DNA from: an uncultured Oscillospiraceae bacterium
GTDB lineage: Bacteria; Bacillota; Clostridia; Oscillospirales; Oscillospiraceae
Assembly: GCA_947625815.1 (NCBI GenBank)
Contig: CANQPU010000004.1
Span: forward strand, 62,001 to 126,000
Direction of reading: 5' to 3'
DNA length: 64,000 bases
Position 1 is the first letter of the stretch; each line of letters opens with the position of its first letter. Positions 7,847-17,800 of the stretch are shown here, in pieces. The translations under genes were made by a program, and so were the position numbers. The notes beneath the pieces are model-generated. The model worked only from the letters and a program-made list of their open reading frames with translations. It ran no database searches and had not been told where the DNA came from.

Positions 7847-9389
7847 CAAAAGCGCCCTGGGCGCCTTGAGCGCCCGCGCCAAAAAGCTGGTCTCCCGGAG
7901 AGACGCGGCTTTGTTTGCCATGAGCTTCCTCCTGATCCTGGCGGTACACTATTTTGCCTTTACCAATAAGCTCATCAACCACGACGATCTGAGCGAGCTT
8001 TTTTCGGGCGGGTCGCTCCTGGCCTCCGGGCGGTGGCTCTTGAATCCCGTCCTCAAGCTCATGGGGCGGGTCAGCGCGCCGGCGGTATACGGGCCGGCCG
8101 GTTCGGTCCTGCTGGCGCTCACGGTCCTCACGGTCATCCGGGTCCTGCGGATCCGCCGGACCGCCGCCGCGGCGGCGGTGGCGCTCTGCATGGCCGCCCA
8201 CCCCACCGTGGTCTGCACCTGGGCCTATATGTTCACCGCGCCCGCCTATTTTTTCGCCATGCTCCTGGCCGCGCTGGGCGCGGCGCTGATCCGGCGGCCC
8301 GGATGGAGGTGCTTTGCCTCCGGCGCGGCGCTCATCGGCATGAGCATGGGCTGTTATCAGGCCTATCTGGCGCTGGCCGCGGCCCTCTCGGTGCTGGCGC
8401 TTCTTGTGGACGTGTGGGACGGCAGATTTGACGGGACCGGGCCCCTCCTGACGGCCTGCCTCAGGAGCCTTCTGGGACTTCTGGCCGGCCTTCTGATCTA
8501 CCTGGCCGTTTTGAAAGTATGCCTGCTGGCCACCGGGACGGAGCTTCTGAGCTACGCCGGCATCGACCGTATGACCGGGGTGAGCCCGGCGGTCCTTTTA
8601 AAACGCGCTCTTTTGAGCTTTCGCATGTTCTTCCGCTTTCCGGACAGCCCGGCCTTCTCCGCCGTGCACCGGTTTTTCCCGGGCTTTTTGCGGGCCGGGC
8701 TTGCCGCCGCGGCCCTTTCGGCGCTGTATTTTACGCTGCGCCGCCGGCTCTGGAGGGAGCCGGGGACGCTGATCGTCCATACGGCGCTTCTGGCGGCGAT
8801 GCCGCTGGCGGCGGAGCTGTGCTACGTCATGGCGGACAGATCGGCGGTCCACTGGCTGATGCTCTTTCCCACGGCGCTGGTGTGGGCCGTGCCGGCCGTG
8901 GCGGCCGACCGGGTGGAGCTTCCGGAAAAGGGGCGGGCAAAGCGCGCCGCCGCCACGGCGGCCGCCGTGGCGCTCCTGGCGGTCACCGGCCTTACGGGCT
9001 GTGAGGGGGCGCTGATCGCCAATAAGGCCTATCTGGAGATGGAGCTGACGCGCCAGAGCGCCAACAGCTATCTCACCCGCCTGCTCACGAGGGTGGAGGA
9101 GCATGAGGGCTACGCCCCCGGCGCCAAGGTGGCCCTGATCGGCCGGGCCGGTATGGACGCCGGTATACCGGACGAGGGGCTGACCGGCCTCTTCATCGGG
9201 GAAGAGCTTCTCAATATCTATTCCCGCGGCTCGCTCCTGCGCTTTTACCACGGCGCGTCCCTGGGGTGGGTGAGCCCGGAGGAGATCCGACGGATCCAGG
9301 ACTCGGACGAGTTTGCCGGGATGCCGGCCTACCCGGCGGAGGGATCCGTCAGAACCATATACGGGGTCATAACCGTCAAGCTCTCATGA
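7839..9389 (+). CDS. Polytopic glucosyltransferase, GtrII-like
   Basis: A 516-residue integral membrane protein with about ten hydrophobic segments. The extracytoplasmic acidic motif NHDDLSELF after the first helix and the stretch MGCYQAYLALAAALSVLALL resemble the GtrII glucosyltransferase family (PF14264), which takes sugar from the lipid carrier and adds it to a surface polymer on the outside. ATG 7839 follows AAGGAGGG; an earlier frame opening inside gtrA is a shadow. With the GtrB- and GtrA-like genes before it, this completes a three-gene surface-glycosylation cassette. Acceptor (teichoic acid, cell-wall glycan or protein) cannot be read from sequence. Confidence 0.78.
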   Translation: MPDKSALGALSARAKKLVSRRDAALFAMSFLLILAVHYFAFTNKLINHDDLSELFSGGSLLASGRWLLNPVLKLMGRVSAPAVYGPAGSVLLALTVLTVIRVLRIRRTAAAAAVALCMAAHPTVVCTWAYMFTAPAYFFAMLLAALGAALIRRPGWRCFASGAALIGMSMGCYQAYLALAAALSVLALLVDVWDGRFDGTGPLLTACLRSLLGLLAGLLIYLAVLKVCLLATGTELLSYAGIDRMTGVSPAVLLKRALLSFRMFFRFPDSPAFSAVHRFFPGFLRAGLAAAALSALYFTLRRRLWREPGTLIVHTALLAAMPLAAELCYVMADRSAVHWLMLFPTALVWAVPAVAADRVELPEKGRAKRAAATAAAVALLAVTGLTGCEGALIANKAYLEMELTRQSANSYLTRLLTRVEEHEGYAPGAKVALIGRAGMDAGIPDEGLTGLFIGEELLNIYSRGSLLRFYHGASLGWVSPEEIRRIQDSDEFAGMPAYPAEGSVRTIYGVITVKLS

Positions 9390-9418
9390 CAGCGGGCCCG
9401 GGGAGTAAGGAGGCGCCT

Positions 9419-10738
9419 ATGGAGACATTCAGAAAAATCAACCGGTCCTCCCGGACGCAGTGGGCCGTCCTCGCCCTTGTGTGGGGAGGCGCCCTGGTCC
9501 TCAATTTCCTCACCCATTACGTGGAGGACGACTTTGTATATATGTTCCAGCTCGTCACAAAGGAGCGGCTCAGAAGCGTCTGGGATATCTTCCCCTCCAT
9601 GGCGATCCACGCGGAGAGAGTCAACGGGCGGCTTGTGTGTCACGGTCTGGACCAGCTTTTCCTCCTGTGGCCGAAGGCCGTGTTCAACGTGGCCAACGCC
9701 TTTGTCACAGCGGGCATCGTCTACGCGATGTACAGGCTCAGCCTGGGGAAGGGGGAGCGCGGCGCCGTCCTGCTGGCCACCCTGGCCCTGGCCGTGTGGC
9801 GGTTCGTCCCGGCCTTCGGACAGACCTTCCTCTGGCAGACCGGCGCGTTCAACTACTCCTGGGCGGTGCTGTGGGGGCTCCTCTTCGTCCGCCCCTTCGC
9901 CGTCAGATTCCTGTACGACGAAAAGCCCCTGGGCACCCTCTGGGAGAGGATCGTTTTTTCCGTTCTGGCCGTGCCGATGGGGAGCTACACGGAGATCACC
10001 TCCCTGGTCAGCCTCCTGATGGCCGCCGCGTTCCTCCTTCTGGGGAGGGCGGTGAAGAAGCAGTCGCTGCGCACGTGGCTGTGGATACCTGTGGCCATGG
10101 GGGCGGCGGGATACGCGCTGCTGCTGATGTGCCCGGCGGAGCTGGCGGTCAAAATGGGCGGGGCAAGGCTCGACCTGCTCCTTGAGAATTTCACCAACGC
10201 CACGCTGATGCTGAAAAAATACGGCTCCGTCCTGCTGGGGGTCTGGGCCGCGGCCATGGCGCTGGCGGTCTTCGCCGGGTGCCGGCGGGAGCGGGTCTGG
10301 GGATCGGCCGTCTTCGCGGCGGGGGCCGTGGCGGCCAATTACATGATGTCCGCCGGCAGCTATTACCCGGAGCGGTGCTTCTGCACCACGGCGATCCTGC
10401 TCGTGCTGGCCATTGCCGTCCTCGTCCCGGAGCTGGCCGGCCGCGGACACGCGGCGCTCTGCGCCGTGGCCGCCGCGGTGCTGGTCACGTCCGCCTTCTT
10501 CCCGCTGGTGGAGGGCGTCCACGATATCTGGACGACCCATGTGGCCGTGACCATGCGCCAGCAGAGCATCGAGGCGCAGAAGGAGGCGGGGGAGACGGAC
10601 CTCCTCGTCCCGCGCGTCACCGCGAAGACCCAATACTGCGCCTTCTGGGGACTGTGGGACATCTCGAACCAGACGGATTTCTGGGTCAACCGGAACGTGG
10701 CCGCCTATTACGGAGTCAACTCCATCAGAAGCCCCTGA
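9419..10738 (+). CDS. DUF6056-like polytopic membrane protein, probable glycosyltransferase
   Basis: A 439-residue protein with about ten hydrophobic segments. After helix one it has HYVEDDFVYMFQLV and then AERVNGRLVCHGLDQLFLL; the paired acidic residues and the NGR motif resemble DUF6056 proteins, which look like GT-C type transferases. It is not named by function in any family known to me with certainty. ATG 9419 is preceded by AAGGAGG. It lies 29 bp after the GtrII-like gene and probably belongs to the same surface-glycan operon. It ends 54 bp before the convergent rpmB. Confidence 0.7.
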   Translation: METFRKINRSSRTQWAVLALVWGGALVLNFLTHYVEDDFVYMFQLVTKERLRSVWDIFPSMAIHAERVNGRLVCHGLDQLFLLWPKAVFNVANAFVTAGIVYAMYRLSLGKGERGAVLLATLALAVWRFVPAFGQTFLWQTGAFNYSWAVLWGLLFVRPFAVRFLYDEKPLGTLWERIVFSVLAVPMGSYTEITSLVSLLMAAAFLLLGRAVKKQSLRTWLWIPVAMGAAGYALLLMCPAELAVKMGGARLDLLLENFTNATLMLKKYGSVLLGVWAAAMALAVFAGCRRERVWGSAVFAAGAVAANYMMSAGSYYPERCFCTTAILLVLAIAVLVPELAGRGHAALCAVAAAVLVTSAFFPLVEGVHDIWTTHVAVTMRQQSIEAQKEAGETDLLVPRVTAKTQYCAFWGLWDISNQTDFWVNRNVAAYYGVNSIRSP

Positions 10739-10747
10739 GACAAGAAG

Positions 10748-10773
10748 AATCCCCATCCTTACGGATGGGGATT
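10748..10773. terminator. Bidirectional hairpin between convergent genes
   Basis: AATCCCCATCC (10748-10758) and GGATGGGGATT (10763-10773) form a perfect 11-bp stem with loop TTAC. It sits between the DUF6056-like gene and rpmB; neither side has a long T-run, so it may be a weak bidirectional terminator or an mRNA-end stabiliser. Confidence 0.6.
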
Positions 10774-10791
10774 CGCGGATTTTAAGATCGC

Positions 10792-10980
10792 TTACACCGC
10801 ACGGGTGACCTTGCCGCTGCGGAGGCACCGTGTACAGACGTAAACATGACGGGGAGTGCCGTCTACCACGGCCTTGACACGTTTGACATTCGGTTTCCAG
10901 GTACGGTTGGATCTTCTGTGGGAGTGGCTCACCTGAATACCAAATGAGACGCCCTTGCCGCAAAATTCACACTTTGCCAT
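10792..10980 (-). CDS. rpmB: 50S ribosomal protein L28
   Basis: Large-subunit protein L28, 62 aa, normal length. MAKCEFCGKGVSFGIQVSHS is the standard opening; the cysteine pairs CEFC and CTRC form the zinc-binding C+ version. ATG 10980 follows GGAGGTGCAGCAG; an ATG nine bases upstream in frame overlaps the ribosome binding site and is rejected. Monocistronic, with its own promoter at 11019-11047. Confidence 0.97.
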   Translation of the reverse strand: MAKCEFCGKGVSFGIQVSHSHRRSNRTWKPNVKRVKAVVDGTPRHVYVCTRCLRSGKVTRAV

Positions 10981-11018
10981 CTGCTGCACCTCCTTGCAGT
11001 GAATTCATAAGCTCATAT

Positions 11019-11047
11019 ATTGTAGCAGAACTTATCAAAAAATGCAA
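11019..11047 (-). promoter_or_regulatory. rpmB promoter
   Basis: Minus strand TTGCAT (11047-11042), 17-bp spacer, TACAAT (11024-11019), 39 bp before the rpmB ATG. Confidence 0.75.
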
Positions 11048-11091
11048 GAAAAATTTTTGACCATATTAAAATAATTCTCTGCGCCAAACTC

Positions 11092-11120
11092 TTGCAAAAA
11101 CGACAGCTTTTGTATAAAAT
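11092..11120 (+). promoter_or_regulatory. hprK promoter
   Basis: TTGCAA (11092-11097), 17-bp spacer, TAAAAT (11115-11120), about 40 bp before the hprK ATG. It is divergent from the rpmB promoter, with 44 bp between the two -35 elements. Confidence 0.6.
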
Positions 11121-11159
11121 TATATTCATACTATTGTAAGAAATGCCAAGGAGGAACTT

Positions 11160-12101
11160 ATGGGTACTGAACAAGGGATCACCTTGAAGTCTCTGGCCGA
11201 TCAGGTGGGCCTCGAGGTGCTGTACGCTTCCAGCGATTACAAGACCAAGCTCATCACCACCGCCGTTATCAACCGTCCCGGTCTTCAGCTCACGGGTTTT
11301 TTCACGAACTTTGCCACGGAACGCCTGCAGATCGTGGGCCTCAACGAGGACGCGTATCTTCAGCAGTTTTCCGAGGAGGAGAAGCGCGCCAAGCTTGACC
11401 GGCTGATGGCCAGCGGAGTCCCCGCCATCATCATCGCTCACGACGTGAACATCCCCCAGGGGACCCTGGACTCCGCGAAGGAGTACGACACCACCATCCT
11501 GAAGTCCCACCGGGAGACGGCGGAGCTCATCATTGAGCTCACCACCAAGCTCAACAACGCCCTGGCCCCCACCATCATGCGCCACGGGGTCTTCATGGAG
11601 GTCTACTCCGAGGGCGTGCTGATTTTGGGCGAGTCCGGCATGGGAAAATCGGAGACGGCCATCGAGCTCATCAAGCGCGGGCATCATCTCATTTCCGACG
11701 ATGCCGTCATCATCAAAAAGGTCAACTCCACCACCCTCACCGGCACGGCCCCCGACCTCATTCGCAACTACATAGAGTTGCGGGGCATAGGTGTGGTGGA
11801 CGTGCGGCGCATCTTCGGGAACGGCGCCGTGAAGTGGAGCGAGAAGGTGGACCTGGTCATCAAGCTGGAGAACTGGAACGCGGAGAACAGCTATGACCGG
11901 ATGGGCAGCGAGACGGAATCCATCGACATCCTGGGCGTGAAGGTGCCCTACATCGTGGTGCCCATCCGCCCGGGCCGGAACCTGGCCGTCATCATCGAGG
12001 TCGCCGCCATGAACAACCGGCAGAAGAGGATGGGCTTCAACTCCGGCAAGGACTTTGCCGAGCAGCTGGATGATTATTTTGACAGTCTGGAGGCACAATG
12101 A
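11160..12101 (+). CDS. hprK: HPr kinase/phosphorylase
   Basis: Phosphorylates or dephosphorylates Ser46 of HPr, linking carbon supply to catabolite repression. The 313 residues are of normal length. The P-loop GESGMGKS is at 157-164, the conserved HG pair at 142-143, and the family signature IELRGIGVVDVRRIFG follows. C-terminal region ends MNNRQKRMGFNSGKDFAEQL. AAGGAGG precedes the ATG. The gene overlaps murB by 4 bp (ATGA), the first of a run hprK-murB-rapZ-whiA-dnaE. Having hprK with rapZ fits a Firmicute with classical carbon catabolite control. Confidence 0.97.
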   Translation: MGTEQGITLKSLADQVGLEVLYASSDYKTKLITTAVINRPGLQLTGFFTNFATERLQIVGLNEDAYLQQFSEEEKRAKLDRLMASGVPAIIIAHDVNIPQGTLDSAKEYDTTILKSHRETAELIIELTTKLNNALAPTIMRHGVFMEVYSEGVLILGESGMGKSETAIELIKRGHHLISDDAVIIKKVNSTTLTGTAPDLIRNYIELRGIGVVDVRRIFGNGAVKWSEKVDLVIKLENWNAENSYDRMGSETESIDILGVKVPYIVVPIRPGRNLAVIIEVAAMNNRQKRMGFNSGKDFAEQLDDYFDSLEAQ

Positions 12102-13006
12102 GTGACAGGATCGACCGTCTGTTGACGGATCTGAAAGGGGAGTACCCGGAGACGGGCGTGACCCTGGGCGAGCCCATGAGCCGCCATACGACCTTCCGGA
12201 TCGGCGGCCCGGTCCAGGCGCTTCTGGAGCCCAAGAGCATCGGGTCCTTCGTCTGGTGCGTCCGGGAGCTGGAGGGACGAGAGATCCCTTACTTTGTCCT
12301 GGGCAACGGCTCCAACCTGCTGGTCTCCGACGGCGGGCACAGGGAGATCGCCCTCTCCACCGCGCGGCTGGACAGCCTGCGGGTCAGCGGCGACAGCCTG
12401 ATATGCGGGGCGGGCGTGATCCTCTCGCGCCTGGGCTCCATGGCCCTCTCCGCGGGGCTCACGGGCCTGGAGTTTGCCCACGGCATCCCCGGCTCTCTGG
12501 GCGGCGCCGTCTTCATGAACGCCGGCGCCTACGGCGGGGAGATGAAGAATGTGGTGGAGTCCGTGACTTTCGTGGACAGGGACGGACAGGTCCGGGTCCT
12601 TCCGGGGGAGGAGTGCGGCTTCGGATACAGGACGTCCCGGTTCCAGAAGGGCGGGGTGATCCTGTCCGCCATATTGCGGCTGCGGCCCGGCGACCCCAGG
12701 GAGATCCGGGCCCGGATGGAGGAGCTCGCCCAGCTACGCCGGGAGAAGCAGCCCCTCAATTACCCCTCCGCCGGGAGCACCTTCAAGCGCCCGGAGGGGG
12801 ATTACGCCTCCAGGCTCATCGACGAGGCCGGCCTGAAGGGCCTGCGGATCGGGGGAGCGCAGGTGTCGGAAAAGCACGCCGGGTTTATCGTGAACCTGGG
12901 CGACGCCACCTTCTCGGACGTATATGCCCTGATGGCCATGGTGATCACGAAGGTGTATAAAAATTCCGGCGTGAAGCTGGAGCCGGAGGTCAGGATCATT
13001 TTCTGA
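12098..13006 (+). CDS. murB: UDP-N-acetylenolpyruvoylglucosamine reductase MurB
   Basis: FAD enzyme that makes UDP-MurNAc in peptidoglycan precursor synthesis. The 302 residues match the short (type II) enzymes. The FAD-binding GNGSNLL is at 69-75, FAHGIPGSLGGAVFMNAGAYGGEM at about 126-149, the catalytic serine lies in YPSAGSTFKRP, and the C-terminal glutamate in KLEPEVRIIF. ATG 12098 overlaps the hprK stop, indicating translational coupling. A 26-bp gap precedes rapZ. Confidence 0.97.
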   Translation: MSDRIDRLLTDLKGEYPETGVTLGEPMSRHTTFRIGGPVQALLEPKSIGSFVWCVRELEGREIPYFVLGNGSNLLVSDGGHREIALSTARLDSLRVSGDSLICGAGVILSRLGSMALSAGLTGLEFAHGIPGSLGGAVFMNAGAYGGEMKNVVESVTFVDRDGQVRVLPGEECGFGYRTSRFQKGGVILSAILRLRPGDPREIRARMEELAQLRREKQPLNYPSAGSTFKRPEGDYASRLIDEAGLKGLRIGGAQVSEKHAGFIVNLGDATFSDVYALMAMVITKVYKNSGVKLEPEVRIIF

Positions 13007-13032
13007 ACGGGAAATCGAAACGGGGTGACAGA

Positions 13033-13890
13033 ATGGAGATGCTCATAATCTCGGGCCTTTCCGGCGCGGGAAAGAGCCGCGTGGCCGCGGTGCTGGAGGA
13101 CCTGGATTTTTACTGCGTGGACAATATGCCGGCGGAGCTGATGCCCCGCTTCGCGGAGCTGTGCGCCGCTACCCGCGGGCGGTATGAGCGGGTGGCGCTT
13201 GTCTCCGACATCCGCAGCCGCGACGGCTTCGGTCATCTCTTCACCGCCCTTGACGAGCTGGGCGCGGCGGGGTTCGAGTATAAGATCCTCTATGTGGACG
13301 CCACGGTGGAGACCATCGTCAAGCGCTACAAGGAGACACGCCGCCGCCACCCGCTGGATTCCGGGACCGGCGGTCTGGAGGACGCCGTCCGCCGGGAGAT
13401 CAAAGCGCTGGAGCCCGTGCGGCGCAGGGCCGACTATGTGATCAACACCACCGGCCTCACCCTGGGCCGGCTTCAGCGCACCCTCTACCGGCTGTTTGGA
13501 AGCGGGGACAAGCAAAAGCTCCGCGTCTCTGTCATGTCCTTCGGATTCAAATATGGCATCCCCATCGAGGCGGATCTGGTCTTTGACGTGCGGTTCCTGC
13601 CGAATCCCTTTTATGTGCCGGAGCTCACGGAAAAAAACGGGCTGGATTCCGAGGTCTATGACTATGTGATGAGCTCGGAGCAGTCCAGAGAGTTTTTAAA
13701 GAAGCTGGAGGAGCTGGTGGATTTCCTCCTTCCCAACTACGAGGAGGAGGGGAAGATGAACCTGACGGTGTGCATCGGCTGTACCGGCGGCCATCACAGA
13801 TCCGTGGCGGTGACGGAGGCGCTGGCCCAGCACCTGACGTCCAGCGGCCATGAGACGGAGTGCATCCACCGGGATATCGGGAAAAACTGA
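13033..13890 (+). CDS. rapZ: RapZ/YvcJ family nucleotide-binding protein
   Basis: P-loop protein, 285 aa. In E. coli RapZ is an RNase adapter that senses glucosamine-6-phosphate; in Bacilli the homologue YvcJ affects competence. Walker A GLSGAGKS spans residues 8-15, the conserved VDNMP lies at 29-33, and the C-terminal GCTGGHHRSV at 249-258 is the family's ligand-binding signature. It lies between murB and whiA. In Bacillus and many clostridia yvcK stands between rapZ and whiA; here it is absent, see findings. Confidence 0.95.
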   Translation: MEMLIISGLSGAGKSRVAAVLEDLDFYCVDNMPAELMPRFAELCAATRGRYERVALVSDIRSRDGFGHLFTALDELGAAGFEYKILYVDATVETIVKRYKETRRRHPLDSGTGGLEDAVRREIKALEPVRRRADYVINTTGLTLGRLQRTLYRLFGSGDKQKLRVSVMSFGFKYGIPIEADLVFDVRFLPNPFYVPELTEKNGLDSEVYDYVMSSEQSREFLKKLEELVDFLLPNYEEEGKMNLTVCIGCTGGHHRSVAVTEALAQHLTSSGHETECIHRDIGKN

Positions 13891-13923
13891 GCGATCCCCA
13901 GATCGGACGGGGAGGTGACGGAG

Positions 13924-14820
13924 ATGTCCTTTTCCTTTGACGTAAAGACCGAGCTTTGCCGCGCGGAGCTTGGAAGCCGCCATCAGGCCGCGGCGGAGTG
14001 CTACGGGGCCCTTTTGTTCTGCAACCGCTTTTCCGGGGAGGAGATCCGTTTCGTTACGGGCTCGGACGCCTTTGCCGCCCGGCTGCCCCGGCTCTTCCTC
14101 CGGGCCTTTGGGGTATCCTTCGATGAGGTGAGCCAAAAAAGCGGCGGCGGAAGGCGCGCCGTCGTCATGCGCAGGGCCGGGAGCATCGCGGCGGTGGCCG
14201 ACGCCCTGGGCTACGCCCCCGGGACCATCTCCCACCATGTCAACCTGGGCCTTCTGGAGGACGAGGAGTCAAGAGCCGGGTTCCTGCGGGGGGCCTTTCT
14301 GGCGGGGGGGAGCGTCACCGACCCCCGGAAGCGTTACCACCTGGAGCTGGTCACCGGCCACTACACCGTGAGCCGGGAGATCACGGCCCTGTTCATCGAT
14401 ATGGGCTTTGAGCCGAAAACCGTCTCCAGGGGTGGGAATTATATCATTTACTTCAAGCAGAGCGCCATGATCGAGGACCTTCTGACCACGGCCGGGGCGC
14501 CGGTGGCGGCCATGGGTCTCATGTCCGCGAAGATCGAGAAGGACATGACGAATCTGGTCAACCGCAAGGTCAACTGCGATACGGCCAACGTCACGAAGGC
14601 CGTGGAGGCCAGCGCCGCCACTCTGGAGGCCATCAGGATCCTGAGGGAGACCGGAAGGCTGGAGGCCCTGCCTGAGAAGCTCCGGGAGACCGCCCGCCTC
14701 CGGGAGGAGAACCCAGAGCTGAACCTGACGGAGCTGGCGGAGCTGTTTGACCCGCCCATCACCAAGTCGGGCCTGAACCACCGGCTCAGGAAGCTCACCG
14801 AGCTTGCGGAAAATCCATAG
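13924..14820 (+). CDS. whiA: WhiA DNA-binding protein
   Basis: Conserved Gram-positive DNA-binding protein affecting sporulation in Streptomyces and cell division/chromosome segregation in Bacillus. The 298-residue chain has the N-terminal LAGLIDADG-homing-endonuclease-like domain (RGAFLAGGSVTDPRKRYHLEL) and the C-terminal helix-turn-helix ending ITKSGLNHRLRKLTELA. ATG 13924 is preferred over the GTG at 13915 because the Shine-Dalgarno GGAGGTGA (13911-13918) covers that GTG. It ends 47 bp before dnaE. Confidence 0.96.
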   Translation: MSFSFDVKTELCRAELGSRHQAAAECYGALLFCNRFSGEEIRFVTGSDAFAARLPRLFLRAFGVSFDEVSQKSGGGRRAVVMRRAGSIAAVADALGYAPGTISHHVNLGLLEDEESRAGFLRGAFLAGGSVTDPRKRYHLELVTGHYTVSREITALFIDMGFEPKTVSRGGNYIIYFKQSAMIEDLLTTAGAPVAAMGLMSAKIEKDMTNLVNRKVNCDTANVTKAVEASAATLEAIRILRETGRLEALPEKLRETARLREENPELNLTELAELFDPPITKSGLNHRLRKLTELAENP

Positions 14821-14867
14821 GAGCCGGGGGCCGGCGGCCCGGACTTCCTTTTGAAAGAGTGAGAATC

Positions 14868-17800
14868 ATGTCCTTTACACATCTGCATGTCCATACGGAG
14901 TACAGCCTTCTTGACGGGGCCTGCCGGATCCGCGACATCGCCAAAAAGGCGAAGGAGCTGGGGCAGACCTCGCTGGCCATAACCGATCACGGCGTCATGT
15001 ATGGCGCCGTAGCCTTTTATAAGGAGTGCAAAAAAGAGGGGATCAAGCCCATCATCGGCTGTGAGGTCTACGTGGCGCCCCGTTCCCGCTTTTCCAAGGA
15101 ACACGGGGAGGACTCCGTCCGCTATCACCTCATCCTCCTCTGCAAGGACGAGACGGGCTACAAAAACCTGTGCTACATGGTGTCCATGGGCTTTGTGGAG
15201 GGGTTTTACATGAAGCCCCGCATCGACATGGAGCTCCTGCGCGCCCACTCTGAGGGGCTCATCGCCCTCTCGGCCTGCGTCCAGGGGCAGGTGCCCCAGC
15301 TTTTGCTTCAGGACCGCTATGACGAGGCCAAAAAGACCGCCCTGGACTTTCTGGACATCTTCGGCCAGGGCAATTATTACCTGGAGCTGCAGGACCACGG
15401 GATCCCCGAGGAGCGCAGAGCCGCCCAGGGGCTGATCAGGCTCTCCGGGGAGACCGGCATCCCGCTGGTGCTGACCAATGACGTCCACTACCTGGAGCGC
15501 AAGGACGCCTACGCCCAGGACGTGCTGATGTGCATCCAGACCGGCAAGACGGTAGACGAGACGAACCGCATGAAATTCCAGGGCGACGGGCTCTACCTCA
15601 AGAGCGAGGAGGAGATGCGCGCCCTCTACCCCGACCACCCCGAGGCCGCGGACAACACCGCCGTGATCGCGGACATGTGCCATATGGAATTCGAGTTCGG
15701 CCACTATCACCTGCCGCGGTTCGATGTGCCGGAGGGATACACCGCCAGGGAGTATCTGGAGAAGCAGTGCCTTGAGGGCTTCGCCCAGCGGTATCCCCAT
15801 TCCCCGGAGGTCAAAAAGCAGCTCCGCTATGAGCTGGACATGATCGACCGCATGGGCTTTACGGACTACTTCCTCATCGTCCAGGATTTCGTCATGTACG
15901 CCAAGAAAAACGGCATCCCGGTGGGGCCGGGGCGGGGCAGCGCCGCGGGGAGCGTGGTCAGCTACTGCCTGCGCATCACCGACGTGGATCCCATAAAGTA
16001 TAACCTTTACTTCGAGCGCTTCCTGAACCCGGAGCGCGTGTCCATGCCGGATATCGACATGGATTTCTGCGAGCGCCGGCGTGGCGAGGTGGTGGACTAT
16101 GTCAAGCGCAAGTACGGGGCCGACCGGGTGGCGCAGATCATCACCTTCAACTCCCTGAAGGCCAAAAACGCCGTGCGGTCCGTCTCCAAGGCGCTGGGGC
16201 TGACCTTCGCCGAGGAGAACGAGCTGGCCAAGGCCATCCCGGACGATTTCCGGATCACCCTGGCCGACGCCGTCCGCGTGTCCCAGCAGCTCCGGGACAA
16301 GATGGCGGAGGACCCCAGATTCGAACAGGTCATCCAAACGGCCCTGGCCATTGAGGACATGCCCAAGGACTCCGGCACCCACGCCGCCGGGGTGGTCATC
16401 ACCCGGGACCCGGTCCACACCTACGTGCCGCTGGCCCTCTCTAAAAAGGACAACACCATCGCCACCCAGTACACCATGACCACCATCGAGGAGCTGGGCC
16501 TTCTGAAAATGGACTTCCTGGGTCTGCGAAACCTGACCGTCATAGACGACGCGGTGCAGGACATCCGCCGGAAGGTGCCGGACTTCGACATCGCCGGGAT
16601 CCCGGATGACGACCGCGAGACCTACGACATGCTGGCCGCCGGCAGGACCAGCGGCGTTTTCCAGCTGGAGTCCGCCGGGATGACCGGCGTGTGCGTGGGG
16701 ATGCGCGCCAAAAGCATCGAGGACATCACCGCCGTCATCGCCCTCTACCGCCCCGGCCCCATGGACTCCATCCCCCGGTTCCTGGAGGCCAGCGTGAACC
16801 CGGACAAGATCCGCTACAAGCACCCCATGCTGGAGCCGATCCTCAACGTCACCTACGGCTGCATCGTCTATCAGGAGCAGGTCATCGAGATCTTCCGGCG
16901 GCTCGCGGGCTTTTCCCTGGGGCAGGCGGACATGATCCGCAGAGCCATGTCCAAAAAGAAGATGGCGGAGATCCAGAAGGAGCGGGAGACCTTTATCTAC
17001 GGCGACGAGGCCCGGGGCATCCACGGCTGTCTGAAAAACGGCATCCCCGAGGACGTGGCCGGGTCCATTTACGACGAGATCACCGATTTCGCCAATTACG
17101 CCTTCAACAAGGCCCACGCGGTCTCTTACGCCATCGTGGCCTATGAGACGGCGTATCTCAAGTGCCACTACCCCCGGGAGTATATGGCCGCGCTGATGAG
17201 CTCCGTTCTGGGCTACGCCGAGAAGGTGGCGGAGTATACCGCCGAATGCGCCTCTCTCGGCATCAAGCTCCTGCCCCCGGATATCAACCGATCCTGCAAC
17301 CGCTTCACCGTGGAGGGGGAGAATATCCGCTACGGTCTGGTGGCGGTGAAGAATATAGGCTCCAAGTTCATCGAGAACGTGATGGCCGAGCGGGAGGCGT
17401 CGGGGGATTTCACCTCCTTCACCGACTTCTGCGAGCGGATGTTCGGCGGAGAAATGAACCGCCGCGCCCTGGAGAGCCTCATCCGGGCCGGGGCCTTTGA
17501 CTCCATGGGCGTCAAGCGCCGACAGCTCATGGAGGTGGTGGGCCTGACCCTGGACACCATCGGCAGCGCCCGCCGCCGGAACGTGGAGGGTCAGATGGAC
17601 CTCTTCGGGGCGTCCGCCGCGGAGGCCGGGGACGGGACGATCCCGGCCATACCCCTCCCGGATGTGGAGGAATACTCCCAGGCGGAGCTGATGGCCATGG
17701 AGCGGGAGGTCACGGGCCTCTATCTTTCCGGCCACCCCATGGACGGCTATCGGGATGTGGCCAAAAGACTGGGCGCCGTCAGCATCGGCGCCATCATGGC

